64,000 nucleotides of DNA from NCBI GenBank assembly GCA_020025635.1, contig JAHHRU010000001.1, positions 186,001-250,000 of the forward strand, given 5' to 3'. The notes under the pieces were generated by a model. The model did not search any database and was not told the origin of the DNA. It saw only the letters and a list, made by a program, of their open reading frames with translations. The translations under genes and the position numbers were made by a program. Below are positions 51,475 through 60,398 of this stretch, one piece after another; within the stretch, counting starts at the first letter, position 1; every line of letters begins with the position of its first letter. This stretch comes from Allofournierella sp. GTDB taxonomy: Bacteria > Bacillota > Clostridia > Oscillospirales > Ruminococcaceae.

Positions 51475-52470
51475 ATGGCAGGAAATAAAAAAGATACCAA
51501 CACCAGCAAAACCGCACATGTGATGAATTTGATCAGCAGAGGGCGCAGCACAAAACCGCAGCCTGAGGAAGCGGCCCCCGCATCCCCGGCCGAAAACGCA
51601 GTGTCCGAAAAAGCGCCTGCTGCTCAGCCTGCTGCCGCCCCTGCGGTATCCCCCATTATTTCGATCATGAATGCAGATGCGAAGGCATCCGCTGTGATCA
51701 AAGATGCACTGGAAGAGTCTCTGCTTGCAGAACTCAGCGCCGAAGAAGCTGCGGCAAAGCCGATGGAAGAAAGCCTCCCAGAGGCCTCTCCCAAGACCCC
51801 TGCTGCACCGCCGGAGCCCCTGGCGGATGCCGCTTTCCAGGCAGAGCCCTCTGCCCCGTCTGAACAAGAAGCCCCGGTTCCCAAGCAAACCGCTCCCGCA
51901 CCCACTCCTGAGGTGGAGGCCTCCCCTGTTTTGGCTGAGCCCCCGATCTCTGAGGAGCCTTTCGTGTTTGACACCCTCTCGGCTCCCGCCGAAGCGGTCG
52001 AGCCCGATGCTCCCCAGCCGGAAGAGCCAGTCGAGCCGGATGCCCTGCAAGAGCCAGCCAACTTCCAGGATGCGGCTGCCGCAGAACCGGAAACGCCCGC
52101 AGCTGCCGACAAAGCTCCCTCCTCCCCGCAAGAGGCCATGCCCGGCGATGTCACCATCGCTGAGTCTGCCCCCGAAAACCAGCAAAGCGCCCCGGCTGTT
52201 CCGCATTATGTGAATGTCATGGAAAAGCTGGTGGAAAAGAACATCGATAAATACATCAAGATGTTCGGGCTCTGCTCCTGCCCCCAGTGCCGTGCGGATG
52301 TGGCTGCGCTTGCCCTTACAAACCTGGTGCCGCTGTATGTCGTGGTTCCCGAAAACGAGTTTTCTTTCCGCATGGTCATCTACGAAAACAGATTTCAGGC
52401 CGAAGTTACTGCTCAGATTCTCCATGCCTGCAAAGCAGTTATGGATTCTCCCCGCCATCCGTCTGTTTGA
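51475..52470 (+). CDS. ComFB-domain protein with long Pro/Ala/Glu-rich linker
   Basis: A 331-residue protein in three parts. It has a short basic N-terminus (TAHVMNLISRGRS, ~13-25), a roughly 190-residue low-complexity Pro/Ala/Glu linker, and a C-terminal ComFB domain (~240-331) with VNVMEKLVEKNIDKYI and the cysteine cluster CSCPQC. ComFB proteins have been described as cyclic-dinucleotide receptors affecting motility. The basic N-terminal peptide could stimulate the adjacent ParA ATPase, as ParB-type partners do (inference). It lies 8 bases after parA. Confidence 0.75.
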   Translation: MAGNKKDTNTSKTAHVMNLISRGRSTKPQPEEAAPASPAENAVSEKAPAAQPAAAPAVSPIISIMNADAKASAVIKDALEESLLAELSAEEAAAKPMEESLPEASPKTPAAPPEPLADAAFQAEPSAPSEQEAPVPKQTAPAPTPEVEASPVLAEPPISEEPFVFDTLSAPAEAVEPDAPQPEEPVEPDALQEPANFQDAAAAEPETPAAADKAPSSPQEAMPGDVTIAESAPENQQSAPAVPHYVNVMEKLVEKNIDKYIKMFGLCSCPQCRADVAALALTNLVPLYVVVPENEFSFRMVIYENRFQAEVTAQILHACKAVMDSPRHPSV

Positions 52471-52518
52471 TCAAACGGGCCGTTGAAGGCAGCGCACACT
52501 TTCACTTTTTCAAAAAGC

Positions 52519-52572
52519 AAAAAGTTCCAGCAGGAATGAGAAAAAGCACTCATTTCCTGCCGGAACTTTTCT
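52519..52572. terminator. Bidirectional terminator between comFB and the EAL/HDOD gene
   Basis: AAAAGTTCC-GCAGGAA and the matching TTCCTGC-GGAACTTTT, with single-base bulges, flank an A-rich loop. A/T tails on both sides suit the convergent transcripts. Confidence 0.82.
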
Positions 52573-52634
52573 TTTATATAAAGCTTTGCAAATCAGCCAA
52601 ATTTATTCTTCGCAGAAATGCAAACAATCCGGGA

Positions 52635-53906
52635 TCATTCTTTTTCAGAGTCTGCTTCAGCCATACCGCTTACGCCGATCAGCTGTTCCCACAGGTTGTT
52701 CACGTTCTCCACACAGTTGAAATAGGTGGTTGTGAGGATCTGATCCGGAATTCCCAGTTCCTTTGCCAGGGTGGTGATATTGGCCCAGTCTGCACTTTCA
52801 TAGCTGAGCACCAGGCTGTACAGCTTTCCGCAGCGGCCTTCCTTGGTCAGCAGAGCCGAACGGATCTCTTCCGAGATGGGAAGCTCACTTAGAATATCTT
52901 CCAGCGGAGCATCCACCAGATGATCCAGGGTGGAGAACATACCCATCAGGTAAGCCTCCGAGCGGGAAATCGGCATATCCTTTGTGAATTTGATCAGCTC
53001 GCTGCAGAAGTAAGCGCGCATGAAGGAGCGCTTCAGGAACTCTTCTGTTCCCTCATCAATGGCCTGATCGGCCCCGCTGGCGCTGAGCAGGTAGATCCAC
53101 TGCTTGAGCTGTTCAAGGCCCAGCACGACCATTGCCTGATGGATGTCTGTTGTCTGCTTGCGCAGTGCAAAGTAGGCAGAGTTCACCATCTTCAGAATGC
53201 CGTATGTGAGGCTGGCGTCCATCGAGATCAAGCGTTCGATCTCTTCAATGTCCGGCTCGTCTTTTGTAACTTCTACCACAAGGCGGAAGAAGTTGCTCTG
53301 CAGGAAGGTGCTGCTCTTAACTTTGGTGGTCAGCCGGTCGGCAACATAGTTGCCCTCCAGGCAGTCCGCACCCACTGCGATCGCTCTTTGATACGCCTCT
53401 TCGTTTTCGATCTCGGTCACGATGCACTGTTTATCCATGCTGTGAGCGATCTCAATGATGTTCTTCATGGTCTCATCATTGGTCGTTTTGGAGTTGATCT
53501 TGATGTAGTCGATGCTGTCCAAAATTCCCAGATAGCGGGGCGAAAACTGGAATTCGTTCACCGCGATCTTGTAGCCCTCTTGCATATACTGCTTGATAAA
53601 ATGCATGGACAGAGGGTGGATGATAACGCTGTCATCGATCTGGATCACAAGCTCGGAGCTGTCGAACAGTCTCGGCGTTTTTTTCATCAGCAGCGTTGTG
53701 GTAAAGGTCATAAAGTTTACCGACCCTCTCAACGCCTTCACGCTGTTCTGTGTCAGGAAATTGTAAATCGTATCAGCAGCGGCAAAATCATTTTCGTTCC
53801 CACTGGAATTGAACGACTGATTTTCGCCATGATACATGATTTCGTATCCTTTGATCTTTCCGCTGCTGTCCTTGATCGGTTCGCGGACGATATATTTGCC
53901 ATTCAT
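52635..53906 (-). CDS. EAL-HDOD (YuxH-like) signalling protein with degenerate EAL domain
   Basis: A 423-residue protein. The N-terminal EAL-type domain (~1-205) has lost catalysis: the ExLxR motif is replaced by YEIMYHG (21-27), although the barrel strands FKIAVNEFQ-like and YIKIN are recognisable. The C-terminal HDOD domain (~205-400) shows YGILKMVNSAYFALR, with the S/A-x-x-F pattern of HDOD proteins. Such proteins are signalling adaptors without known enzymatic output. It starts 6 bases after the cheV stop; ATG 53906 is preferred for its AGGTGA site. Last gene of the main fla/che operon. Confidence 0.85.
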   Translation of the reverse strand: MNGKYIVREPIKDSSGKIKGYEIMYHGENQSFNSSGNENDFAAADTIYNFLTQNSVKALRGSVNFMTFTTTLLMKKTPRLFDSSELVIQIDDSVIIHPLSMHFIKQYMQEGYKIAVNEFQFSPRYLGILDSIDYIKINSKTTNDETMKNIIEIAHSMDKQCIVTEIENEEAYQRAIAVGADCLEGNYVADRLTTKVKSSTFLQSNFFRLVVEVTKDEPDIEEIERLISMDASLTYGILKMVNSAYFALRKQTTDIHQAMVVLGLEQLKQWIYLLSASGADQAIDEGTEEFLKRSFMRAYFCSELIKFTKDMPISRSEAYLMGMFSTLDHLVDAPLEDILSELPISEEIRSALLTKEGRCGKLYSLVLSYESADWANITTLAKELGIPDQILTTTYFNCVENVNNLWEQLIGVSGMAEADSEKE

Positions 53907-53911
53907 ACGCT

Positions 53912-54832
53912 TCACCTGCTTCTTTCAAGTAAATCATCGATCACTGTAACCAGATGCGCGATTTCCGGCTTGCTCATCTGCTCATCTGCACCCAGCTCTT
54001 TGCCCTTCCGCCGCATTTCGTCTGTAATGAGCGAAGAGAAAATAACGACCGGAAGATGCTTGAACTGTCTGTCGTCTTTGATGAGCTTTGTGAGGTGATG
54101 CCCGTCCATCTGGGGCATTTCGATATCCGTGATCACCAGAGAAACATCCTGGCTCAGATCTTCCTGGTCCCGCAGGCTTTCCAGGAAGTGCCACAGCTCC
54201 AGGCCGTTGGGGAACATCCTTGTGTTCATATAGCCGGACTTGTGCAAAGCCTCTTCGATCATCCGGCTCAGCAGGATCGAGTCCTCTGCCACCAGGATAT
54301 GTGCATTGCTGCGGCGGCGCTCGCCCAGCTGATCGATCTCAGACATCTGAATGCTGGTTTCCGGTGCGATCTCGGCCACGATCTTCTCAAAGTCCAAAAT
54401 GGTCACCAGATCATTTCCGCACTGGGCAATTCCTGTGGCAACCCCTTCCTCACCTCTGGAAACGGCCTTGTCCGGCTTCTGGATATCGGACCAGGAGATC
54501 CGGCTGATGCCCACAACGGTATGCACACGGAACGCAATATTCATTTTATTGAAATTGGTGATGATGAAAAGGTCCTTCGGCTTCTTTTCATCCGAAGTGC
54601 CCAGCAGATACTTGGGCAGATCCACTACTGTCAGAACAACATCGCGGGGCTTGAAAATTCCCTCAACCGCCGGGTGTGAGTGCGGCATGGGTTTGACCGG
54701 CTCAGACATCAGGATCTCTTTTACCTTTGCCACGTTGATTCCATAAAGGTTATTATGGATGGTAAACTCCATAACCTCAATTTCATTTGTACCAGATTCC
54801 AGCAGAATGCCCTTTTTATCCTCTTCCCGCAT
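53912..54832 (-). CDS. cheV: Chemotaxis protein CheV (CheW-receiver fusion)
   Basis: A 306-residue protein: CheW-like coupling domain (~10-160, VMEFTIHNNLYGINVAKVKE; VEGIFKPRDVVLTVVDL) and a C-terminal receiver (~180-306) with ILVAEDS, phospho-acceptor Asp in LVITDIEMPQMDG and MSKPE. It couples receptors to CheA and contributes to adaptation. I took ATG 54832 as the start, with AAGGAG twelve bases upstream; TTG 54853 is possible. Confidence 0.94.
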   Translation of the reverse strand: MREEDKKGILLESGTNEIEVMEFTIHNNLYGINVAKVKEILMSEPVKPMPHSHPAVEGIFKPRDVVLTVVDLPKYLLGTSDEKKPKDLFIITNFNKMNIAFRVHTVVGISRISWSDIQKPDKAVSRGEEGVATGIAQCGNDLVTILDFEKIVAEIAPETSIQMSEIDQLGERRRSNAHILVAEDSILLSRMIEEALHKSGYMNTRMFPNGLELWHFLESLRDQEDLSQDVSLVITDIEMPQMDGHHLTKLIKDDRQFKHLPVVIFSSLITDEMRRKGKELGADEQMSKPEIAHLVTVIDDLLERSR

Positions 54833-54859
54833 ATTGACATGCGCTCCTTTCAATAGTAT

Positions 54860-55342
54860 CTACATCACGAGCTCTGGTTTTCCATAGCTGCGCACATTAC
54901 ACATTCCCGTTGAAACATCAAAAAACAAGGTTCTGGCAACCGTTCCGCCCACATCTTCGTTCAAAAGCCGGATCTGCTCCTTCTTCAAATTCATGTGCAC
55001 GCTTTCAATGTTTCTCTGGCCGATATTGCCAAGAGAAGCTCCGTTCACCTCAAACATTTTTGCGCCGCCGGCAATCTTTGCCACAATGCGGCTTCTTGCT
55101 GCGCCCTTGGCCTCCATCTGCTTGATGGTTTCCCGCAAGCCGGTATCTGCATATTTCATGGTGTTTTTCCGGCCAGTTTCCATATTGAGCGGCAGCATGA
55201 TATGAATCAGTGCCCCCAAACGAATGACCGGATCATAGAGACAAATACCAATGCAGGACCCCAATGCGTATGTGACCAGCTGCCCATTGGCTTTCGCCAT
55301 TTTCATATCGGCAATGCCGACCTTTAAATTATCATCCACCAT
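54860..55342 (-). CDS. cheD: Chemoreceptor glutamine deamidase CheD
   Basis: A 160-residue enzyme that deamidates MCP glutamines and activates CheC. Catalytic Cys30 in TYALGSCIGICLYD and His47 in LIHIMLP are intact, and the IVAKIAGGAKMF block is typical. It overlaps the cheC end by 11 bases. Confidence 0.95.
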   Translation of the reverse strand: MVDDNLKVGIADMKMAKANGQLVTYALGSCIGICLYDPVIRLGALIHIMLPLNMETGRKNTMKYADTGLRETIKQMEAKGAARSRIVAKIAGGAKMFEVNGASLGNIGQRNIESVHMNLKKEQIRLLNEDVGGTVARTLFFDVSTGMCNVRSYGKPELVM

Positions 55343-55958
55343 TTACACCTAGTTTTCTCAACAATGTATTCAAAGAACGGATATCCGGTGAAAGCAGCAG
55401 CTTGCACGGAACCGTCTTTCCTTCGTAAAGATACTCGCCGCCAATGGTCATAATGTAATCCGACTGTCCCCCGTATTCCGCCATCGGAACCGTAAGGATC
55501 GCTCCCTGCATATCCACAGCAAAGGCCGGAACAGTCAATTCGATATTGATATCGGCCAAGCTGCTCAAAGCATTGATGAATGTGGAGATCATGATATTGC
55601 CGACTTCTACAAGAACGGATTTCTCCATGTCTCCCAGCTCGATATAATCCTCAACGGTTTTACCCAGCATGCTTTTCAATACCAGGTTGGTGAACTCCAG
55701 CTGCTGCACCGAAAGCATGATGCCGTTGATTTGACCGCCCAGCTTTACCATAACGCCAGCGGTGATCTTTTCGGGGCCTCCGATCCATTCAATGGCTTCG
55801 TTGTATTCCATAATGCGCACTTCGGGAGATTTGATCCGAATAGGCTGGCCGAGCATATCAGACAAAGCTGTGGCTGCATTTCCTGATCCGATGCTTCCGA
55901 TTTCGCGCAGGGTGTCCAGCTCCAAAGCATCCAGCTCGCTATAATCCTGTTTGATCAT
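55332..55958 (-). CDS. cheC: CheY-P phosphatase CheC
   Basis: A 208-residue CheC. It has two pseudo-symmetric catalytic helices. The second keeps ExxN as E118-V-G-N121. The first reads E19-I-G-S22 where CheC usually has Asn, so one active site may be weak. The GSGNAATALSDML block and the C-terminal LLLSPDIRSLNTLL are typical. It forms the adaptation system with CheD and CheV. Confidence 0.93.
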   Translation of the reverse strand: MIKQDYSELDALELDTLREIGSIGSGNAATALSDMLGQPIRIKSPEVRIMEYNEAIEWIGGPEKITAGVMVKLGGQINGIMLSVQQLEFTNLVLKSMLGKTVEDYIELGDMEKSVLVEVGNIMISTFINALSSLADINIELTVPAFAVDMQGAILTVPMAEYGGQSDYIMTIGGEYLYEGKTVPCKLLLSPDIRSLNTLLRKLGVNGG

Positions 55959-55975
55959 TCTTTATTTTCCTTTCC

Positions 55976-56683
55976 TTAGCCGCGCAGATTGTTGATGGTA
56001 GTCTCCAGTTCATCAGAGGCCTGCACCAGCTTCAACGCCATGCCGTAAGCCCGCTGTGTCTCGATCACTTTTGTCATCTCTTCTGCCAGATCCACATTGG
56101 AATTTTCCAGGTAACCGCTCAGCAGCTTGCCAGTGCCCATACGGACATTGCCGTCTTTTTCGTTCCATACAAAGCGGGTCCCGTCTGTATGCTGCATCCC
56201 GTCATATTTGTCAAAATCAAAGATGCCAACCGGCTGCTCTGCATTCGGGTCGGTCACCTCGATCGGTTCGCCGTTTCTTCCCAGTACAAACCGGCCCTGG
56301 CCATCTGTAAGATACCAGCGGCCGCCTTCGCCGGCCTGTGCAACCACAAACGCTCCGCTGCGGGTAAAGGTCGTTTTGTTGGTTGCCAGGTCCTTCAGGG
56401 CAAAGAAGCCGTCGCCATCGATCATATAGTCCTGCGTTCTGCCGGTGTGATAAGCCGAGCCCGCACGGTGGTCTGTGCTGGACATCAGCATACTCGCTCC
56501 CGAGCCAACACGCTGATCCTCATCATCGGCAGACTTGATCTGCTGATAAACAAGCTGTCCAAAACGGCCCTTCTCTGCCTTGAAGCCGTAGGTGTTGATG
56601 TTCGCCAGATTGTTGCCCTGAATGCCCATGCGCATATTCTGCTGCTGGGCGCTCACAGCGCCGGTGTAAAACGACTGATTCAT
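55976..56683 (-). CDS. flgG: Flagellar distal rod/basal-body protein (FlgG/FlhP type)
   Basis: A 235-residue rod protein: N-terminal GNNLANINTYGFKAEKGRFG and C-terminal LSGYLENSNVDLAEEMTKVIETQRAYGMALKLVQ are the FlgF/FlgG signatures. It is the second of two tandem paralogues, as flhO-flhP in Bacillus. Assignment to FlgG rather than FlgF is by order, and a FlgG of the main operon may exist outside the window. Confidence 0.85.
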   Translation of the reverse strand: MNQSFYTGAVSAQQQNMRMGIQGNNLANINTYGFKAEKGRFGQLVYQQIKSADDEDQRVGSGASMLMSSTDHRAGSAYHTGRTQDYMIDGDGFFALKDLATNKTTFTRSGAFVVAQAGEGGRWYLTDGQGRFVLGRNGEPIEVTDPNAEQPVGIFDFDKYDGMQHTDGTRFVWNEKDGNVRMGTGKLLSGYLENSNVDLAEEMTKVIETQRAYGMALKLVQASDELETTINNLRG

Positions 56684-56698
56684 GTAAAGCTGCCTCCC

Positions 56699-57448
56699 TT
56701 ACAAGCGTCCAAGATCGCTGGTTGCTTTCGTCATTAACTGATCGTATATTTTCGAAACCTGTGCCGCGCTCTGGAAGGACCGCTGTACTGAGATCATATC
56801 GGTCATCTGCTTGACCATATCGGTATTCGAGCGTTCCAAATAGCCGTTCAGCACAACCGCATTTCCCTTAAGTGCAGCGCCTTCGCCCTGATACATTCCC
56901 TGCTCTGTGATCTGAAGCGCAGCGGGGTCCTGGAAGGTAAAAACACCCAGCTGTCCAATGCGTGCTCCTGTTTCCGTGTAGATGCCGCCAAATCCATCGC
57001 TGGTGATCTTATCGGTCCCCATCCGGATCGGATTTCTTTGTGCATCCAGCACCAGGCCATGCCCTGCAAGGGAGAGATAGCCTTCTTCTGTCAAAGAGAA
57101 ATTGCCCTGACGGGTGTAGGAAACGGCTCCGTTTTCATCCTGTACGGCAAAGAAGCCGTCGCCATTGATCGCAAAGTCCAGAAACACGCCAGTAGGCTCC
57201 AATGTTCCCTGGCGGAAATCCGTAGCGATATCGCTGCTTGCGCGGATATAGCTCTGTTTTCCAATTTCAGGGCCCTTGCCGTCTTTATTTCCCAACCGGC
57301 TGTACATCACTTCATCGAAAGTTGTAGCCGTATACTGTCTCTGTTTATAGCCCGCTGTTGAAATGTTGGTCATGTTGTTGCCCACAACATTCAAGTTTTG
57401 CTGATTGGTCAGCATGGCGGACGTTAAGTTGTAGAAACCTTTAAACAC
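56699..57448 (-). CDS. flgF: Flagellar rod/basal-body protein (FlgF/FlhO type)
   Basis: A 249-residue protein with N-terminal NLNVVGNNMTNISTAGYKQRQ, a central DFAINGDGFFAVQ block and C-terminal GYLERSNTDMVKQMTDMISVQRSFQSAAQ. It is exported and forms part of the rod. It lies 16 bases downstream of sigD and 16 bases before its paralogue. Confidence 0.86.
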   Translation of the reverse strand: MFKGFYNLTSAMLTNQQNLNVVGNNMTNISTAGYKQRQYTATTFDEVMYSRLGNKDGKGPEIGKQSYIRASSDIATDFRQGTLEPTGVFLDFAINGDGFFAVQDENGAVSYTRQGNFSLTEEGYLSLAGHGLVLDAQRNPIRMGTDKITSDGFGGIYTETGARIGQLGVFTFQDPAALQITEQGMYQGEGAALKGNAVVLNGYLERSNTDMVKQMTDMISVQRSFQSAAQVSKIYDQLMTKATSDLGRL

Positions 57449-57463
57449 GTCTATCTTCTCCCC

Positions 57464-58285
57464 TCAATGCTTTGGTTTTCGTTCTTCCTGCATATAAGCT
57501 TTCATATGTGCCTGCAATTTTTGAATTGCTCTGGAATGAAGCTGTGAAATCCTGGGCTCGCTCAAATTCATTACCTGTGCGATTTCTTTCAGCTTTAAAT
57601 TCTCAACATAATGCAGAGAAATCACGATCTTTTCATTTTCGCGAAGGGATGCGATCCCTTCCGCAAGCGTTTGCTGCAGTTCCTGTTCCTGCAAAGCTTC
57701 TTCCGGCTGCCCATGAGCGCCATCGGAAGGCACTCCGATCTGATAACCGTATTCGGAATCAAGAAGGGCATCCAGCTGAAGCATATCGCCCAATGCGATA
57801 TTGGCCATATCTTTTCGGTAGCGGATCTCGCTGACCCCTAATTTCTGAGCCACTTCCGTTTCTGTCGGATAACGGCCCAGCTTATGGGTCAGGTCATCGA
57901 CCGCTTTGTTGATTTCTTTTGATCTGCGCCGTACATTTCTGGAAACCCAGTCCTGTTTACGCATCAAGTCGATCACCATGCCCCGGATCCGTTTGCTGAC
58001 ATAGGTTTCAAATTTCGCATCACGCTCCGGGTCATATCGGTCGATTGCCTTCACCAGTGTGAGAAGTCCTTCGCTGATGATGTCCTCCATCTGAGCAAAG
58101 TTGCTGTACACTCCCCTGATTTGGAATGCCACGCTTTTCACAAGATTTTGATAGCGAAGGACAAGCGGCCATTTTAAATTTTGATCACCTGTGGCTTTGT
58201 AGAGTTTTAGCAAATCGGAAGTTTCCATCTGCTCAAGCATTTCAGGTGTATACTCCTGCTTCGAAACTACCGTTGTGTCGCTCAT
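57464..58285 (-). CDS. sigD: RNA polymerase sigma-D (sigma-28, FliA/WhiG family)
   Basis: A 273-residue sigma factor. Region 2 (LVKSVAFQIRGVYSNFAQMEDIISEG in two blocks; FETYVSKRIRGMVIDLMR), region 3 (NKAVDDLTHKLGRYPTETEVA) and region 4 (LSEPRISQLHSRAIQKL) are intact. It should read the GCCGATAA-type elements before hag, flgM, fliD and possibly cheA, and is held by FlgM. Its start overlaps the flhA stop by 4 bases. Confidence 0.96.
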   Translation of the reverse strand: MSDTTVVSKQEYTPEMLEQMETSDLLKLYKATGDQNLKWPLVLRYQNLVKSVAFQIRGVYSNFAQMEDIISEGLLTLVKAIDRYDPERDAKFETYVSKRIRGMVIDLMRKQDWVSRNVRRRSKEINKAVDDLTHKLGRYPTETEVAQKLGVSEIRYRKDMANIALGDMLQLDALLDSEYGYQIGVPSDGAHGQPEEALQEQELQQTLAEGIASLRENEKIVISLHYVENLKLKEIAQVMNLSEPRISQLHSRAIQKLQAHMKAYMQEERKPKH

Positions 58286-60384
58286 ATCTCTGCCGCCTTT
58301 CGCTCAGACTGCACAGCTCCTTCGAACGAAATGTTTCCGATTGCCTGGATTTGAACATCGTTGGTGATCTCGTTGAAGGAAAGGACGTATACATTCGGAT
58401 AGAACTGCGTGATCATGCGGCTGAAATATCCACGAATCACCTGATTGATCAGCACAATGGGTGTCTGGCCCAATTCGCTGAATTTCCGGATCTGTTCAGC
58501 CATCTGCGATACAATGAGCTGCATCAGATCGGCACCCATCGCCAAATATACACCCTGCTCATTGCGCGTGAGCGACGAAATGATCTTCTTTTCCACTTCG
58601 GCATCCAGTGTAACGACCCGGATCTGACCATCCTCGCAGAAGCGGCGTGTAATGGTGCGGGCCAGTGCACCGCGGACTTGTTCGGTTGCGGTATCCAGAT
58701 CTCTCCCCTGGCTGAGCGCATCGGCCAGAGATTCCACGATCGTGCCCAGATCCTTGATGGGAACATTTTCCTTCAGCAGGTTCCGAAGCACCTTTTCCAA
58801 TACCGAGTAGGAAATGATATTGGGGACCGTTTCTTCCACCAGCTCGGGCTGAGATGTTTTCAGGTTCTCTACCAGCTGGATCGTTTCCGCACGGTTCAGC
58901 AGCTCATAAGCATGGCGTTTGATGGTTTCCGACAGGTGTGTCAGCATTACCGACAGGGGGTCGATGACGTTGTATCCGTAGATCTCTGCCATCTCTTTAT
59001 TTTCAGGAAGGATCCAGCGGGAAGGAATTCCGTATGCCGGCTCCACGGTTTCGATGCCGTCGATCTCACCCAGCGGGTTCGAGGGCTCCAGTGCCAGATA
59101 ATAGTCCACCAGGATCTCGCCCCGTGCAACCTCTTCACCCCGGATACGGATCACATACTGGTTGGTTCCCAAAGCTGCCGCATCATGCAGCCGGATCGAT
59201 GGGAAAACAAAACCCATATCCTGTGCATACTGCCTTCGGAAGATCACGATTCGGCTGATCAGCTTGCCGCCGTGCCCTTCGTCCACCATTGGAATCAGAC
59301 TGTATCCGAATTCCATTTCGATGGGTTCCACCGTCAGCAGAGAGTAAACATTGTTGATGTCTTTGTAATAATCGTTTTCGGTCTGCGGCTCTTCCTGCTG
59401 CGCAGGCTCTTCGATCTCAGGCACAGCCGCCTGCTTCTTCATCTTGGAAGAGATCATATAGCCGCCAACCACCAGAACGCCGCCGCCCAGCAGCAGCGGG
59501 ATGTGCGGCGTATTGGGGATGCATCCCAGGAAGATCAGGATGATGCCGGTTGCCAAAATCGCTCTGGGCTGTCCTTTGAACTGGCCCACAACGTCTTTGT
59601 TCAGGCTGCCCTCGGAAACCGAGCGGGTAACGATCATGCCGGTCGCTGTGGAGATCATCAGAGCGGGAAGCTGAGATACAAGGCCGTCACCAATGGTAAC
59701 GATCGAATATTTCTGAAGCACTACGGAGAATGCTTCACCGCCCATGACGCCGCCGATGATCACGCCGCCCACAAAGTTGATCAGTGTGATCAGCAGCGAC
59801 ATCACCGCATCGCCTTTAACGATCTTGGTGGCACCGTCCATAGCGCCGTAGAAATCGGCTTCCTTCTGAATTTTGCCGCGGCGGATCCTTGCCTCTTTTT
59901 CGTTGATGAGTCCGGAGGAAAGGTCCGCATCGATCGCCATCTGTTTACCGGGCATTGCATCCAGTGTAAAACGCGCTGCAACCTCAGCAACACGCTCGGC
60001 ACCTTTTGTAATAACGATAAACTGAACCAATACGATGATCAGAAAAATAACAACGCCAACAATGATGTTTCCGCCTGTGATCAAACGACCAAAGTTCTGA
60101 ATGACCTCTCCGGCATATCCTGTTTTCAAAATCGACCGGGTACTGGAGATGTTCAAGCCCAATCGAAACAGTGTCGTGATCAGCAGTAATGAGGGAAATA
60201 TGGAAAACTCCAGGGTTTCCTTGATATTCATCGTGATCATCAAGATCATGATCGAAATGCCGATGTTGATGATGAGCAGGAAATCCAGCAGAGCAGTCGG
60301 CAACGGAATAATTAAGAAGAGAACAACTACAACCACACCCAATGATATCACATTATTGAGTGCATCGTTTAGTAATCGCTTCAT
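58282..60384 (-). CDS. flhA: Flagellar export apparatus protein FlhA
   Basis: A 700-residue export-gate subunit. About eight transmembrane helices fill residues 1-~320, with the conserved FHIPEP-type cytoplasmic loop (DAMPGKQMAIDADLSSGLI). The large cytoplasmic domain (~345-700) is the docking platform for chaperone-substrate complexes. Length is normal. It lies between flhB and sigD; the flhF and flhG genes usual here in Bacillus are absent. Confidence 0.97.
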   Translation of the reverse strand: MKRLLNDALNNVISLGVVVVVLFLIIPLPTALLDFLLIINIGISIMILMITMNIKETLEFSIFPSLLLITTLFRLGLNISSTRSILKTGYAGEVIQNFGRLITGGNIIVGVVIFLIIVLVQFIVITKGAERVAEVAARFTLDAMPGKQMAIDADLSSGLINEKEARIRRGKIQKEADFYGAMDGATKIVKGDAVMSLLITLINFVGGVIIGGVMGGEAFSVVLQKYSIVTIGDGLVSQLPALMISTATGMIVTRSVSEGSLNKDVVGQFKGQPRAILATGIILIFLGCIPNTPHIPLLLGGGVLVVGGYMISSKMKKQAAVPEIEEPAQQEEPQTENDYYKDINNVYSLLTVEPIEMEFGYSLIPMVDEGHGGKLISRIVIFRRQYAQDMGFVFPSIRLHDAAALGTNQYVIRIRGEEVARGEILVDYYLALEPSNPLGEIDGIETVEPAYGIPSRWILPENKEMAEIYGYNVIDPLSVMLTHLSETIKRHAYELLNRAETIQLVENLKTSQPELVEETVPNIISYSVLEKVLRNLLKENVPIKDLGTIVESLADALSQGRDLDTATEQVRGALARTITRRFCEDGQIRVVTLDAEVEKKIISSLTRNEQGVYLAMGADLMQLIVSQMAEQIRKFSELGQTPIVLINQVIRGYFSRMITQFYPNVYVLSFNEITNDVQIQAIGNISFEGAVQSERKAAEI

Positions 60385-60398
60385 AAATGTTCTGTCTC

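Noticed and set aside
58126..60189. 687-codon open frame on the plus strand opposite flhA
   Set aside because: Antisense shadow of flhA: His/Gln/Asp-rich composition typical of complementary frames, no ribosome binding site, no motifs.
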